Part shown: piece by piece, positions 46,500-61,313 of the stretch
Layout of the letters: each line of letters begins with the position of its first letter
How positions within the stretch are numbered: the stretch's first letter is position 1
Assembly (NCBI RefSeq): GCF_002234675.1
Contig: NC_019864.2
Location: 15,827,582 to 15,891,581, forward strand
Reading direction: 5' to 3'
Origin: Oryzias latipes
Taxonomy: Eukaryota; Chordata; Actinopteri; Beloniformes; Adrianichthyidae
Length of the DNA stretch: 64,000 nt
The notes under the pieces: model-generated
Seen by the model: only the letters and a program-made list of their open reading frames with translations
Told to the model about the DNA's origin: nothing
Databases searched by the model: none
Translations under genes and position numbers: made by a program

Positions 46500-47480
46500 C
46501 CCATTTTGTCCTCTGAGCTACAGAGAGAGGAAGAGAAGGAGGTTGGGTGAGAGAAGAGAAGGGAGGGAGTACAGTGAGGAACTGGTTAGCCTACCTATCC
46601 ACTAGGAGGAGAGGAGAGGCTGCTGAGGAGCAACAAAAACAGTAAACAGCCACTACTATTAACCACATCAGCGGAGTTCACGACGTACGCCAGAGGAGTA
46701 CCACCAGCATCACTGAGACGTCGCGTTTGAAGCAGCACAGCCATGTATCTGAACAGGGAAGAGGGCGGCAGCAAAGGTGAGCGCGAGCCACTCTCAGCGG
46801 AGAGCATCCCGACACAGTCAAGGTGTTCCTCTTTTGGAGGTGACTCAATGAGAGGATGCTGGAAACATCTTATTTTATTATTATTATTTTTAGATGTAGT
46901 GGACATGGGACGCTGGTGAAAAGTGTGGGCTGTTGTTATGTAATATCAGTGCAGGTTATAGGCACGCGCGTCCGCTCCGTGGTTACCTGTTGTAATGAGG
47001 GTCCGCAGGTGTGCGGCGTCCCCGGAGTTGTGTTTGCAGCACTTTAAGGGCATCCTAACACAAGGTCACCGCGGCGGAAGCCTTTCGTGTCAACTGCTCT
47101 GCCTCGCGCGGGGGCTCCCGCGCGCCTGGCAGGTGTCGAGGTGACCGAGCGGCGGCGGGGAGGAGCACGAGGGAGGGAGGGAGGGATACAAAAGAGGAAT
47201 ATTTGAGTAATCTCTCCCACGTGCACCCGAGGCGTGATTCCATCTCTCCTCCTGCCGCTCCAAAACACACTCGACCCAGGTCCCCTGCTGTTGCCATGAA
47301 GCACAGACAAGTCTCCCGGCGCTCAGAAGTCATGCTCATTACCAGCGAAATCTTCAGGTTAGATGAGAATAACACCTGCTGCTACCGAGGACCGGTGCGG
47401 AGGGGGGCGAGGGAGGCGTTCAGGAGCAAAAGGCAGAGTGGGAGGAGCCGCTTTTTGTTCATTTCCCTGTGATGTGAGAT
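46500..47480 (+). promoter_or_regulatory. CpG-rich promoter-like region
   Basis: GC and CpG content rise sharply above the surrounding AT-rich DNA, with clusters such as GCACGCGCGTCCGCTCCG (about 46965) and a CG-dense block at 47060-47160. It surrounds the candidate first coding exon at 46743-46776, so it is read as a CpG-island promoter of an unidentified plus-strand gene. Confidence 0.5.
46743..46776 (+). CDS. Candidate first coding exon of an unidentified gene
   Basis: An ATG in a fair Kozak context (CACAGCCATGT) opens 11 codons plus one base, reading MYLNREEGGSK, then meets a good splice donor (AAAG/GTGAGC). The upstream 250 bp read as a plausible 5' UTR without an obvious competing in-frame ATG close by. 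The exon sits in a CpG-rich promoter-like region. No downstream exon was found up to 64000, so the first intron would be at least 17 kb, which is common for neuronal or developmental genes. I do not recognise the protein; no function is proposed. It could also be a chance ATG-plus-donor. Confidence 0.4.
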
Positions 47481-47851
47481 AATGTGATCTCAAACACTGT
47501 ACTGTACCAGGGATGTGTGCGGCCAGCAGCAGATAGGGATGAGACAATGGTGGCGGTATGAAAGCACCGCCGTCAAAGCGGCTGATTCACACAGAAAAAT
47601 AGATAAATGCATCCCCAAACACCACCACCACTCTGACACATTCAACCAAAAAAAAAAAAAAAACTCTGTAAAGAATAAAAAACTAAAGATGCACTTCAAA
47701 TATAAAAAGAGCTTTCATTTCAGATGATGCTTTTTATTTCCCTTCTTTTATAGCCAAGCAGGCTTTTTTGTGTAAACTGGAGTATGGATTTGTCATTTAA
47801 GATGTCAAAATTCTTACTGTATATTTCACATTTCTGAAGAATAGCATCCGG

Positions 47852-48410
47852 TTAAAGACCCACTCAGATGCAAATTGTGTTTTAACATGTTCTTGAGGTA
47901 TTTTTCACGTGATAAAGGGCGTGTATATAAAAAAGGAATCTTCAAATTTCTTTCTTATTCAAATCATTGGGAATCAGGAGCAGATGACAACTCATATTTG
48001 ACGTTGAAGCCAGTAAGCCTAAAGTTTCCTGCTCTGCTCCATTCTGATTCATCTACTTGTACACGACTAGATCCACGTACGTATCTGGCACATAACTGTA
48101 CGACTGGATAGCTCTGATATTGCTCGGCATTTTTGTTGCACTGATAGTGTTAGGTTGGGGTTGTGAGGGGCTGTAATAGAGGGAAAAAGTGTAAACGAAG
48201 AAATGATGGGAAGTAGGGGCGGGCTTACTCCGCGCCAACACTTCTGCCTACAACTCAGAGAAAAATTTCCACCGAACTACTGCCGCTCTGCAGAAATTAT
48301 GTCAAACAACAGTTTTTAAAAACATTTATGTCTAAAAACTGCATAATTGTTTAAAAGATAATTGGAAATGCTTTTAAAATTGATAAAAATTTGACCGGAG
48401 TGGGACTTTA
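47852..48410 (+). mobile_element. TTAA-flanked MITE, copy C (most complete)
   Basis: Begins TTAAAGACCCACTCAGATGC and ends TTGACCGGAGTGGGACTTTA, so both terminal inverted repeats (TTAAAGnCCCACTC) are visible. About 560 bp, no transposase. The internal segment AATCAGGAGCAGATGA is shared with copies A, D and E. The TTAA terminus suggests mobilisation by a piggyBac- or Kolobok-type transposase. Confidence 0.8.
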
Positions 48411-48768
48411 GGTGGAAACTAAGTAATAAGAGATAAAAAAATACTGGTATGGTACTTTTGAAAACCAATTGACTGATTTTAGATGATAAGATGTATTCTT
48501 TGCTGTTGTAAAGCCTTTATTACCCTTTTAAATGATGTCACATGTGTAAGGAACATGGATTAGGGCTGAGTTATATAATAAAAATTTCTGTGCCAAAACA
48601 GTCTTGTTGTTGCCATTGAATCCTAATTTCATATAGTCTGGCTTCTGTGATCATGTGCCCTGCTGCAGTGAGTGAGTAGATGTTTGCTTCAAGAATTGGC
48701 ATGCCACATTTGATTGCAATAATGTTGAGTGTTTACCATCTCCAAACTGCAGGGCGATCTCTCTATAG

Positions 48769-49013
48769 GTGGGAGTGGTCCGGTAGAGCGGTTCTTCTCT
48801 GATCAGGAGATTGCAGATTTGGTTCAAACCCTGCCCACCCATGTGTTGAAGTGTAAGACACTGAACCACACATTGCTCCTGGTGGTTACTAGTTGGCGCC
48901 AGTGTTCCGCAGTGGAGCCGCCATTAGTGAATGAGTATGTGCATGGTGTAAAGCACTTTGGGCCTTCTAAGTTGGTGGTCATGCGATATAAAAGTACACA
49001 CCATTTACAATTT
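48769..49013 (+). mobile_element. tRNA-derived SINE
   Basis: The head GGTGGGAGTGGTCCGGTAGAG (box A) and GGTTCAAACCC (box B) precede a body with a GTGTAAGACACTGAACC segment and a tail GATATAAAAGTACACACCATT. Same family as the minus-strand copy at 20544-20782. The tRNA-like head lacks the 3' half of a tRNA. Confidence 0.75.
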
Positions 49014-50305
49014 CATTGGGGAATGTTGGACATAGGTTGCCAGGTAGGGATCCCAAACAGAGGACACGCCGAGAAGACTGTTTCACTATCAGAGCTAAGA
49101 CACTTAACTTTGTCATCTGTAGATATCAAAATCCAGTAGACCAATCTGCCCTAATTCTGCTATGACGGCCAATCACCAGCAGCCCTTTTTATGCTGGAAC
49201 CTGAACATGAAGTGTGAAGAAGACTCAGAGATTTGTTTTTCTGAAAGCTTGACCCATAAATTGACATATTTCGATGGAGGAAGTGTAACGGTGTTGACTG
49301 GCCTCTCTCTCACTGGAAACCAACCAGTGTCAATCCGAAATCTTCACATTCACCAATATATCTTTTTTCTACATATGTCAATCATCCAATCCACCAAACA
49401 CTGATTAAGAATCAATACTAGAAGAAGTTCTTTGGCATTTGCAAAAATTTTATCAAATTCATCATTAGCAAAACCCATGTTGAACCATTCCAAAGGACAA
49501 TAGACAGAAAAATCCACTGAACACAAATCCTTACTTTTTTGCCATGTTTATTTAACAAAAAAGACTAGTAACTGTTATAAAACTCATAAAATTCCTTTTT
49601 TATCCATATTTCTTGACAGCAAAGGTCACAAAGCAGCAAATATGATCCTGTCTGCAGGCTCTTTCTATTGGCAGTTTGCCCTACTGCTTCTGGCATTGTT
49701 TCTAATGGGTTTCCTTTGTTCAATTCCAGCCTTTTCTCAAATAAATCAGCTTCATGCGTTTCCCCCGAATACAACCAAATATTTCAAATATTCTCTGCAA
49801 CCTTATTTTCAGGAAAAAAAATAATTCTATCTGAAACATAAAGTTGCCCTCCGTGGACCCTCCTCCACAACTTTGATGATTACCTAAAACATTCTATGTC
49901 ATTTGGAGATTTAACATTAATTACTCTGGATAACAGCTGGACACACCCACTTATTCTTGTCCAGTACAAGCAAAATGTGCAATTATTTGTTCTCTATCCC
50001 TCCAGGTGCAACTGCATATCTTTCTTTTTCTTGTTCATCCAAAAACAATAGCTTAACTACACACTTGCTACTGTTACATACATTTTCACTGCTGATGCTA
50101 GCAACTCTGATAAAATTACAGAGAGACCAAGCTTTTGTATGTTTTTCAATGGGCTTAAGAACACCATCTAATTTAATTAGGCATTTTTTTAGGTGTGTGG
50201 GGGGGTGCGCCTTGTGGAGAGCTGAAGTGATAATTAGAAGACATGTTCTGAAAAGTCTGGCTTAGTATGGTCCCAAAAATGAGGAAACATACCCCAAGGG
50301 TTATA

Positions 50306-51910
<1,605 letters not shown>

Positions 51911-53491
51911 TAAAAAGTTAGAACAAACTCTTTTAACATCAGTCGGGACTCAGCTTAGTTTCCGTAAGCATTTTGTCTCCTGTCATTCATAAAAATAAAA
52001 GCATTTTTTAGTTAATTGGTTTCTGGTTAACTTTTGGTTGGGTTTATATTTTTTGTCCCTCCATGTACTCTTTCATTTTTTTAGTTTGAATAAAATGAAT
52101 TGAGGTCTTGGTTTTAGATAGGCAGAAGACATTGAGCTAATTTGGTCATTATCTGTGCTCATCTACATATAAAATTCCTTTCTAATATTTGTTTTCCAGA
52201 AAATCCACAAATTTGATTTATTCCTGTTACTAAGCTTCTCGTTTTTTGCTTGTTGACAAGCAAGAAAGCTTCTACTTTCAGCTGCACTAAATTCACAATA
52301 CCTCTGGATGAAATCCCGTCATCAGTAACACCACTGAATATCTTAACATCGTGAGATCAAGGCAAGAGCTAACAACAGCACTGTGCCCACATGCAGCTGG
52401 AAACGTGTAATTGAATTCCCTCCTTTGGCTCGTGCATGGCAAGATGCTGCATCACTGAAGTATATATAAATTGGATTCCAATGCCCAGAAAGGAACTTTA
52501 GTGTCTAAAAAGGACAGAAATCTCTCTTCTTCATCTTTTTTTTAATCTACAGCGGCTAAAAGCAGGCTGTTCCAGATTTAGAAAGAGCTGATGGTTATGA
52601 GAACCAGGGAGTTACTCACCTGAACTTTGATTTCACCTCTGATAAAACAAATGATATTTCAGAACATGTTTTTGAGTGGGATTATGTGGGAATAGAGCAG
52701 TGACCTTTGGAATATAGGACCTTGGCACTGCAGGACATTTGGGGATTTTAGGCCTTAGGAATATAAAACCCAGCAAACATTCCGATCTTTGAAACTTGGG
52801 AATGTCAGTAGGCCTGTAGACTTCTTAAAGCTTCACCTCAAATCCAGTCTTGATTCCAAGCACTGTCTTTATGGCCTTTCCTCCAACACAGCAAAACAAA
52901 AGTGAGACGTTGCTGTTCTTACTTAATAGACAGAAATAGATCTAAAATATGTTCAACTAAGGGATGTGATACATGAACAAAACAGGTTTTGCAATCAAGA
53001 TAAAACAGCTTTGGTATTGGAATGTTTATGAAAAGCACTTTTATTGATTGAATTAATTTAGTTTATCTATGAAGCCTCAACCAAGGCTGACTGAAGGCTC
53101 TATGCAAGGAAAGGAAGAAAAACAAGTTCACAAACTCAATTGTCATTGTAGCAATGCAGCATTGTTCACTAAAACTGAAAGTGCAACTGCTTTCAGTGTA
53201 TTTCTAAAAGAAAGAGAGGAAATGAAAACAAAAATAAGAGAAAGGTTAGCATCAATGGGAAATGAATTGTAAAAGCCAACACTTCATATTTAAAACTAGA
53301 CAGTTTATTGTACTTGTTATTGCAGAGATTAGTGCATTGAACCTGCCAGGAGAGTTTGTAGACCTGAAATAGTTTCATTGAGACATGCATGTCATCTATT
53401 TTGACAGTGAGCAGTGTTTAGCATGGTTGAAAACGTCCTCTAATCCTTTAACTTTTATGGAAACATCTATATGAAGGCAGGAGTTCAAACA

Positions 53492-53865
53492 TTAAAAACC
53501 CACTCCAAAATGAAAATCATGTTCTTGGTGTTTTCAGCGCGTTCTTGTGCCATTTTTCTGATCAGTTAAAAATTGCCTTTCTAAGTTTTTCTTTAATCAA
53601 AACCACTGTGAATCAGGAGCAGACGAAAACATGCAGTTTGAAAAAGCGCATATTTGCAACACGGAAATCTTTTGTGTGTATCCACCCATCCTGACCAATC
53701 TCTGTGCTACTGGAGTTTCTGTTGCCTTATTAGCTCAAAGTCTGTCTCTGTGGACCTCCGTGTTGCTGTAACGTCATGGATCGATATCTCCCATCACGTC
53801 GATGCCTTCTTTCAAGTCAAACTCCATATTTAATCGACGTCTTCACTTGAATCGCATATAAAGGT
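53492..53865 (+). mobile_element. TTAA-flanked MITE, copy D (3'-truncated)
   Basis: Begins TTAAAAACCCACTCCAAAAT and contains GTGAATCAGGAGCAGACGA, both family hallmarks. The right half is diverged and the right terminus was not found; the end is approximate. Confidence 0.6.
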
Positions 53866-56800
53866 GTTTCCCTTTCCGCACTGCTGGGGCCTTTACATTC
53901 ACATGGCCTCTCAAGGTGGAGTGGCAGGGGGAGGGAGGAAGGTTTGCCAGGAATGTATTGATTATGGTGTTAGAGGATCAAAGGGGGCAAGGGCAAACAG
54001 GTTGATCATTTGTGGGTCTGATGATTCCCACAGGAACCTACACTTTAGCCAAAAAAAAAAAAATTGACATGACACTTTCAACTAATTTTAAACTCAGATT
54101 TAAAAATAATGATTAAAGCAAGTAGAATGGAGTAGGTACTTGGATTAACTTCACACCCTGTTATTGTCTTTTCTTTTTGAGGGCTAAATTGTCATTGTTT
54201 TTTAGAAAGCTTTCAGTAACTATTCAGTCTTCTTCAGATAGTCTGCTGTTAGGAACCAACAAATGCCCATCAAGGCCTAAAATACTTCACATTTATTAGA
54301 CATTTTGAACAATATTTTTGACTGTCTGGAGGAATGAAGTTTTATGGTGAGTATTTTTCTGTTTTCACCAGCAAGTGTGAAATTGATGACAACCCCATCA
54401 CAACCCGGGATGCAAACCAGAAGACTGACCCAAATTCCGAAGAACCACTTCTATTCCGTCTTCTTGAAGGAGATCTCTCCAGCGGGGATGCAGGACAGCT
54501 TTTTTTAAAAAATTTTATTAGTTTATTTAATAACCGAAACAAGGAGAAGTTTCATTGCTTCACACAATGATGGCTGTTTGATGAACTGATTGTGGAACTG
54601 ATGTCTTTATACAGACATCACGTCGTGGGAAAAGGGTTCAAGTAGAGGTTAGTTTTGGGAGAGATGTTCACAGGGGGAATCGCGTCATGCATTATTCAGA
54701 GATTTGGCCTGATCTGTAAAACTGACAAGAAGAAGGCTGATCACCCCAACAGCTTCATGGCCTCCTCGGGGAGAACAGCATTGCAGCAAAGTTTAGCCCA
54801 ATTCATCAGAAAACAATCCACAAAATTAGAGCTTCACTTTATTTATTTTTTTACCCTTTTTAAATGCACATTATGGTGGCGCTTTGCCTGGAGACAGGGT
54901 TTGTGCATCAGGGACAAATGGCCTTGAATGCATGTGATGTTGTCTCACGCTCTGTTCTCTTCTTCTTTTTGAATACAGTGAAGCTGTCAGATTCATTATT
55001 GATTTTGTATAAAGTTTGTCTATAGATTTTGGGCTGGAGTCCAAACCTCTGACCACAATCTTTAAGTCTGGAGGTCTGGCATACACAATCTGGACGAAAT
55101 AGCTCATCTGTTGGAATGTATTTATTATTTCATTGTTGTAATATTTGGTCACGAATCTGCAAATTAAAATCTTATGCAGCTAAAAGATGGCTCCATTGTA
55201 GATGAGAAATGCAATGAACGGGAATGATTTCACTTAAAATCTTAAAATCAAAACACACATGTAAAAATGTTGGTGATTTCATTACTTTCATCAGAGACAA
55301 CATTGTCACTTGTGAATGCTGCATATGAAGCACTTATTGCAATATAATTGTGTTGTATTAACATCTGAATTAAAAAAAGCCTCATCTTCTTTGGTGGCAT
55401 CTGCAAATTAGAATTATGCAACCGGTGACATTTAGGTGCAAAGGGAATGTACCCAAATGGCCTCATCCAAATGTGTGTGGTTCCTTTAGCAGAACATGCA
55501 ACGTCGGTAGAGGACCGCCAGGTTCCCTACCTCTCCGTTATTATTACCCTTTAGAAATTGATAATGTCCCTGTACTTCATGGCTGTTTTGCTAATGTAGG
55601 ATGGGAAATTATTTGGGGCGATTGCTGTGGCAGCCTTGTAATGTCCATGCCTCTTAGTGTAGGATGAATTGAAAAAAAGAGCTGCAGGCAAGAGAAAAGG
55701 TATCTGGCTCAGCAGCTTTCCCCAACAAGCCTCTGTGTCTTTGATCAAACTTTAAAGAGGGATTAATGGAGATATTGCAGCATTTCATTATGCTGCGCAT
55801 TTCCTCACCAAATATTGTTTAAAGCATGACGATTCAACTGCATGCCACCCTGTTGTCCTGTCAGCTCGTTTTGTTGCAAAGCCTGGATTAAACCAGCATA
55901 TTCTGCCTGCTCAGATCATTGGGGAATAATTTCCGCACAAACCTTTGGATATGAAAGGTATAAACTGGCATTGGAAGGGAGTATTTATGAAGCGAGCTTA
56001 ATCGGCCTGTTTGATATTGAATAGGCCACTGTTCTTTCAGCTTAGGTTTATTCAGCTGTGAATGGATAGTTAAATGTTTAACAGCTCCCATTTATGGCAC
56101 AGATGTGAGCGGAGCCAAAAAAGCTCAAGAATCTGCAGAGTCAGAGAAGCAAACTTCAGCGGTTGGCAATTAAATGCTTTTGTGGAAACACCTGCGATGA
56201 GACGCGGATTTAGACCTGCTCTTCTACTGAGAGAGCTCCTCGTCCTTTTCCGGTGAGACAGGAAGCCGCTTGAGATGACAAAGTTGGATCATGCTTTAAA
56301 AGGAGCACGGGGAAGCTTAAAAAATGCCATTTGTATTTGAAAGGAAGGAAAAGTTTTGTGCCAATATGAGGAAACTGATGTTTCGGTGAAGCAGTTGGTG
56401 GAAGCTACGATATCATATTTGGCACAGGAGGCTACGATCCATGTGCTGCATTTATTGATTCAGCTTCTACAGTGCTTTAGTTATTTTTATGTTTCACTTG
56501 CTCAGCTGTCTAATTGCCTGGAGCGGGGAGCTCTTTCGCTTTTCCTTTCCTGGCCATCTTCTGCTCCTTTCTAGGGGAGAAACAGAGAATGGACCGCGGC
56601 GGTTAACATCAGCTGGCCGGGGGAGGACTGATAGGAGGCAGCAGCTAGAAGGGCAGACAATAGAGTGGAAGCGAGTGGTAAAAGATGGAGAGAGAAAGTG
56701 AAGCAGAAGCAGAGCACAGGCAGAGTACGAGCCCTGGAGTGCTAGCAAGTCAAGGTCATGCAGAGGAGACGAAACCCTGAGTGTATATGTCTGTGCGGAC

Positions 56801-57896
56801 ACAAAACGAACGGACTAACGGAAGCAAAGGCCTGCATAGCAAAGACTGGAAGCTGATGAAATTCAGAGGAGGCAAAGGATGAAAGGGCTTCTTAAAACTG
56901 CTTCTGAAGAGTTCGCAGTCTTAGCAGCAGTTTAATTTTTTAAACTTTATACTTAGAGGCAGTGCTGATGCACTTGTGCTATTTTGGTCACTGGACCTGT
57001 GTGTGCCAAGCGAGTGGATCCAGTGCACGTGTGCCGTTTCTTCCCTCCTCCCACCACTCAGTGATGTCCACTGCACTGAGGCAAGTTCCCCTGTCAGCAG
57101 TGCATTCTAAATATGTGTGTTTTAAAGATGAAACGCTGCAGTTCAGCTGAAACGTCCTGCCACCCTTTTTTTTAGTTCCAAAGGCAAAAGATACAAAGAC
57201 CTTTGTTCGCATCCAAAGAACCGACTCTTCATTACATGTCAGACTGTGTTGGTTTTTGTTTGTCGATGTACAATCAAAATGTTTTCAACGCGGGGGTGTG
57301 GTTTGCTGAAACCATTATCTATTTAATTAAACTGCCACCATGCAAAGAGTCTCCCGGAAATGTGATCGCTGTTGTGCCTCCAAACATATTAGCCGTGTTT
57401 ACATGTTAGACGCTGGAGAGATTATGTGTGCGAGCAGTTGCTATAGTTTTTAATGAGCTGATGTGAAAAATCTGCGATGGTGAGGTCCGCCTTGTGAAGT
57501 CGTGACAACACACGGTCACAATATTTCACAGGAGGTCAAGAGTTCAGGCTACACTTGAACACTGAGGCTACTCACCATTGTTTCAGAGTCTCCTCCTTAA
57601 TGTACTCATTCATTCTTAGGGCATTTATTTTTCTTTCCAGTCCATCATCCAAAAATACTTCATGGAAATCACTACTAATCCCTAAATTAAACTCCCAGTG
57701 ATCACACAGTCCTTTTCAGCGTAAAAGCCCCAGTGAAAATTTTACAAAATGATCCTGTCTTCGCGCTTGGTTGGAGATAAATGATCTATAATCTTTTTAT
57801 TGCTGTGTTTGGTAGTCGGTAGGTAACCAGAGAAGCGCGAAAAAGGTTTGATAATTAGCTTTAAACCAGAAACGCTCATCTCAAAAGTTACCTTGT

Positions 57897-58095
57897 AACC
57901 CTTGTGCTATCCTAGGCACTTTAACATTGAGAGTTGGGTCATCTAGACCCACTAGACAGTCCGCTGAACCTTTTTTCTTCAATGATTTGTGATCTTCACT
58001 GGTGTCCATGGATTACAAGAAATCTTTCCACCTTTATCATGGTAGGGAGAACACGTCAATGTAAGGGTGGGGTCATCTAAGATAGCACAAGGGTT
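57897..58095. mobile_element. Short MITE with AACCCTTGTGCTATC ends, copy 1
   Basis: A near-perfect terminal inverted repeat: AACCCTTGTGCTATCCTAG at the left and GATAGCACAAGGGTT at the right. The 199-bp element contains GTCATCTAGACCCAC and TCCATGGATTACAAG. Its right end abuts, and shares the TT of, the TTAA start of the next element. Confidence 0.85.
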
Positions 58096-58675
58096 AAAGA
58101 CCCACTCCAATCAAAGTTGTGTTTTTGATGTTTTTAGCATGTTTTAGAGGCATTTTTCTCATGGCGGAGGGCATTTATAAAGAAAATTAAGATTAAAATC
58201 CATATCTGAGTATTTCTTTATTCAAAATGATGGTAATCATGAGCAGATGAAAGCTTGTAGGTGTGACATACTACAACGGCAGGTCACATGTTCCGCTCCA
58301 ATCTGATGCACCCACTTGCAGACAAATAGATTCATGTACGTCTTCGTTTTCCTTGTCTGAGCTGGAATCTGGCTCCAAATTGTATGGATGGAAAGCTTCA
58401 ATATTGCTTGCCATTTTTGTTAAACTGATAATTTTAGGTTGGGGGCGTCATGGGCTGCTAGAAGAGCGTGTTAACAAAGGTATGATGGGAAGTGAGAGCA
58501 GTCTTACTCCGTGACAATGGTCCCACCCACAACTCAGGTGAACTTCTGATTAACTCCTGCAGCTTTGTTGAAACTTTGTCCTAGAAAATAACCCCATTTT
58601 TAAAAAAAACAAAAAAAACAACGTAATTTGAAGACCATTGAGAATGCTTTTAAAATTGATCAATGTGCCGTTGCT
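58094..58675 (+). mobile_element. TTAA-flanked MITE, copy E
   Basis: Begins TTAAAGACCCACTCCAATCA and tracks copy C closely through ATCATGAGCAGATGAAAGC, the TACGTC block, TTAGGTTGGGGGCG and AATGCTTTTAAAATTGATCA. The final GGAGTGGGACTTTA terminus is missing. It directly adjoins the preceding short MITE. Confidence 0.8.
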
Positions 58676-60929
58676 CATAGAAAATGGTTTACTTTCGGCT
58701 CCAACGAAATGAAGTCAATTCAGTCTGCATTTTTTGCGATATTGTCGTTAACACGTTGGAACCAGAAATCGTCAGTATGCCGTAATCGGTCCCATTCAGT
58801 CTGAGTTATCATTTCAATGGCAACCACCCTCGCAAATCATAAGTGAGTTTGTTTGAAGTCCACAAACCTACCACTCGACAGCTAGTCGTGAGAATCTGTC
58901 AATTAAACTTTCCAACATTTGATATGAGACCAGATACTTTTATTGAGGTATCTGATTGGTCAGTTTATAACTTTAAGGAAAAAATGAAATGAAAAAAAAA
59001 GATTACCAAGAACTTCTGAAAAAAGGTGGCAGAGCAAGAATAGCTATTTTGACAAACAAAAGTAATAGATGTCTATGGGACTTTTTGGGTACCCACTATC
59101 ACTCAGCTCTTTCTCCTGTGCAGTCAATGGACCCAAGATATTTCATGCATGTAATTTGATTGGCAACCACCACACACTAAGCTAGTTGATTGCAAACTTA
59201 GCTTAAAAATAATGGAAAAAGAAATGTCTTTGTGCTAAATCTCGTCAGTGTCATTTGCACTGTTAGCAACTGCACAAAGTGTAGCACTAACACGCTGTAA
59301 TCAGCCCATTATGGGTCTTGTTATAAATGATTTGTGCTGATATTTGCCTCTCAACTCTTCCAGTCCAGGAAATACTCCTGCTGAAAAGCACCTAAAAACA
59401 GCGAGTAGTTGCCTTTACTATAATTATCATTATTGTGTTTTACAGCTTACGCAAATTATGATGTGGAAGCTTTGGAGCTGTTGCTTTGTTGAGTTTGGTA
59501 GTTTTATTTTGAGTTTGCTGTAGAGGTGAAAAACCTCTGGCTCTGGAATTCTGTTTATTGCATTTAAATAGCTGCCTTCCTCTTAAGCAAAGTTCACACG
59601 TACCTCCAAAAATCACTGGTTTGTTTGTTTGCGGTTTAAATGACTCTGTTTTTCAATCAAAATCAGGAAATAAGTGTCTGGATAAGAATGTGACCTGCTG
59701 CTGCCTCAGTGAAGTGAGTACTAGTTGTTGGGGTGTTCATTTCCTTGTTTAATATGTAGTCACACAGTATCTTGGTATTTAGAAGAAAAACAAATCTGTG
59801 AATAAATTTATTTTAAGCACCTTGTTCTTGGCAAGGTAATCAGACTGACAGATTGGGCTCTGTGAGCGTCAACTTATCAGCTTGGCTGCCTGAGCAATTC
59901 CTCCTTCCTGGATGTCGAATTTTTAAATTCCTCAGAAGTCATCAGCGTGGCGAGATGCATCTTTGTTTGCCGTTTTTTGCTGTACAAGTATCCACTCTCC
60001 ATGGATTTGGTCCCCTAACTGTTTCATAATTGGCACCAAAATGATGGAATGATCAGTTTTCCTGGACTCCACTTGAGCCAATAGGGTTGCTTCTGACTGT
60101 GGCTAGCACTCTGCAGCTTACTGTTTTCCATTAGCAGCTTGTTGCTGCATCACAACGGGTTAGGAAGTACACACATTGTGCAGATGAGGAGGGTGAGAAC
60201 TGTTCTGGAGAAGTGGGATGGGTCACGAACAGGAGGGGAGTCATTGTCTGTGTGTGTTGTTTCCCAGAAGCATATGATGATACCAGGCAAAGCTTTCATC
60301 ATCAAACCTCAGTAAGCCCTCATTCAACTCACTTCAATGCAAAAATGTAATTTTTTTTACTAAATATACTCTTGGAAAAAGATCAGAGGAATTTGTTCTC
60401 ATGGTTTCATGTCTGCCTTAATGTATCAAGGGATAGCATTTCATTGCCATCAGTCCTATTGATTTTGCAAGTCCCTCAAGACTCCCTGTTTGACTGATCA
60501 ATAGTCAGTGGGGAAAAAAAGAGTTTTTGTACAGCATGTTTGTTTTTTCCCTATTTTTCCTAATGAAATCTCCTACTATGCCCCAAATGCCATTGTAAAG
60601 GCTAGTGGTGAATGACAACAATGCTTGAGGCTACAGCATTATGCTGCTTGGGGTTTTTTGTATTCTCACTCTAATTTAGAATTGTGTTGATAATGCCTTT
60701 ACAGCAAACAAGCCCCTTGCTCCTAACATCTCTGACCCGGGGGTCACAGCACCTCCACACTCAGCTCCTCGCTCCTCACGGCTCTCCATACTTTCTTTGG
60801 ACTCCTCCTCATGGAGAGATTATTAATCCATTTAGAATTTACAAAGATGGCACAATTCGTCAGTTTTTAAAAGGAAAATGGACTGCATCCACAATAACCC
60901 TGCATTGAATTTTTAAGGTGTACCCTCTT

Positions 60930-61086
60930 AACCCTTGTGCCATCCTAGGCACTTTGACATTGGGAGTTGGGTCATGAAGACAATGATTTGTGATCGTCAC
61001 TGGTTTCCATGGATTACATGAAATTCTCTCCACCTTTATCCACCTTTGTCATGGTCATCTTGAGCCCATAGGATAGCACAAGGGTT
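60930..61086. mobile_element. Short MITE with AACCCTTGTGCTATC ends, copy 2
   Basis: Left end AACCCTTGTGCCATCCTAGG, right end CCTATAGG-type GGATAGCACAAGGGTT. It shares the internal phrases GTGATCGTCACTGGTTTCCA and TGGATTACATGAAAT with copy 1 but lacks about 45 bp of its interior. It is flanked by TTAA-like sequence (TTAACCC left, GGGTTAA right). Confidence 0.85.
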
Positions 61087-61313
61087 AAGCAGTGTGGGGG
61101 AAAAAAATCATTACACTCTTGTAATTTTTTTTTTGCATTAAATGAAAAAATTGAAATAAACAACTATGAAACCCACAGTCATCTAAAAAAAACTAGATTT
61201 TTCCTCTGCAAAACACAATAGGAGCCAACTATTTAATTAAAACAAACAAACTTAAAGGCATCAAAGAAGTCTTGTACTCATATAAGTGAAGATGGCAATC
61301 ATTCTGTCTAAAA

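Larger units (their letters stand above)
42406..46500. other. Intergenic DNA downstream of slc25a22
   Basis: No gene recognised. It holds two long G runs (43224-43240 and 43589-43608), purine-rich DNA around 43310-43600, and a MITE at 45692-46227. The remainder is AT-rich and featureless to the eye. Confidence 0.5.

Noticed and set aside
56494..56802. 102-codon minus-strand ORF
   Set aside because: Low-complexity Ser/Leu/Pro composition from purine-rich DNA, without start context or homology.
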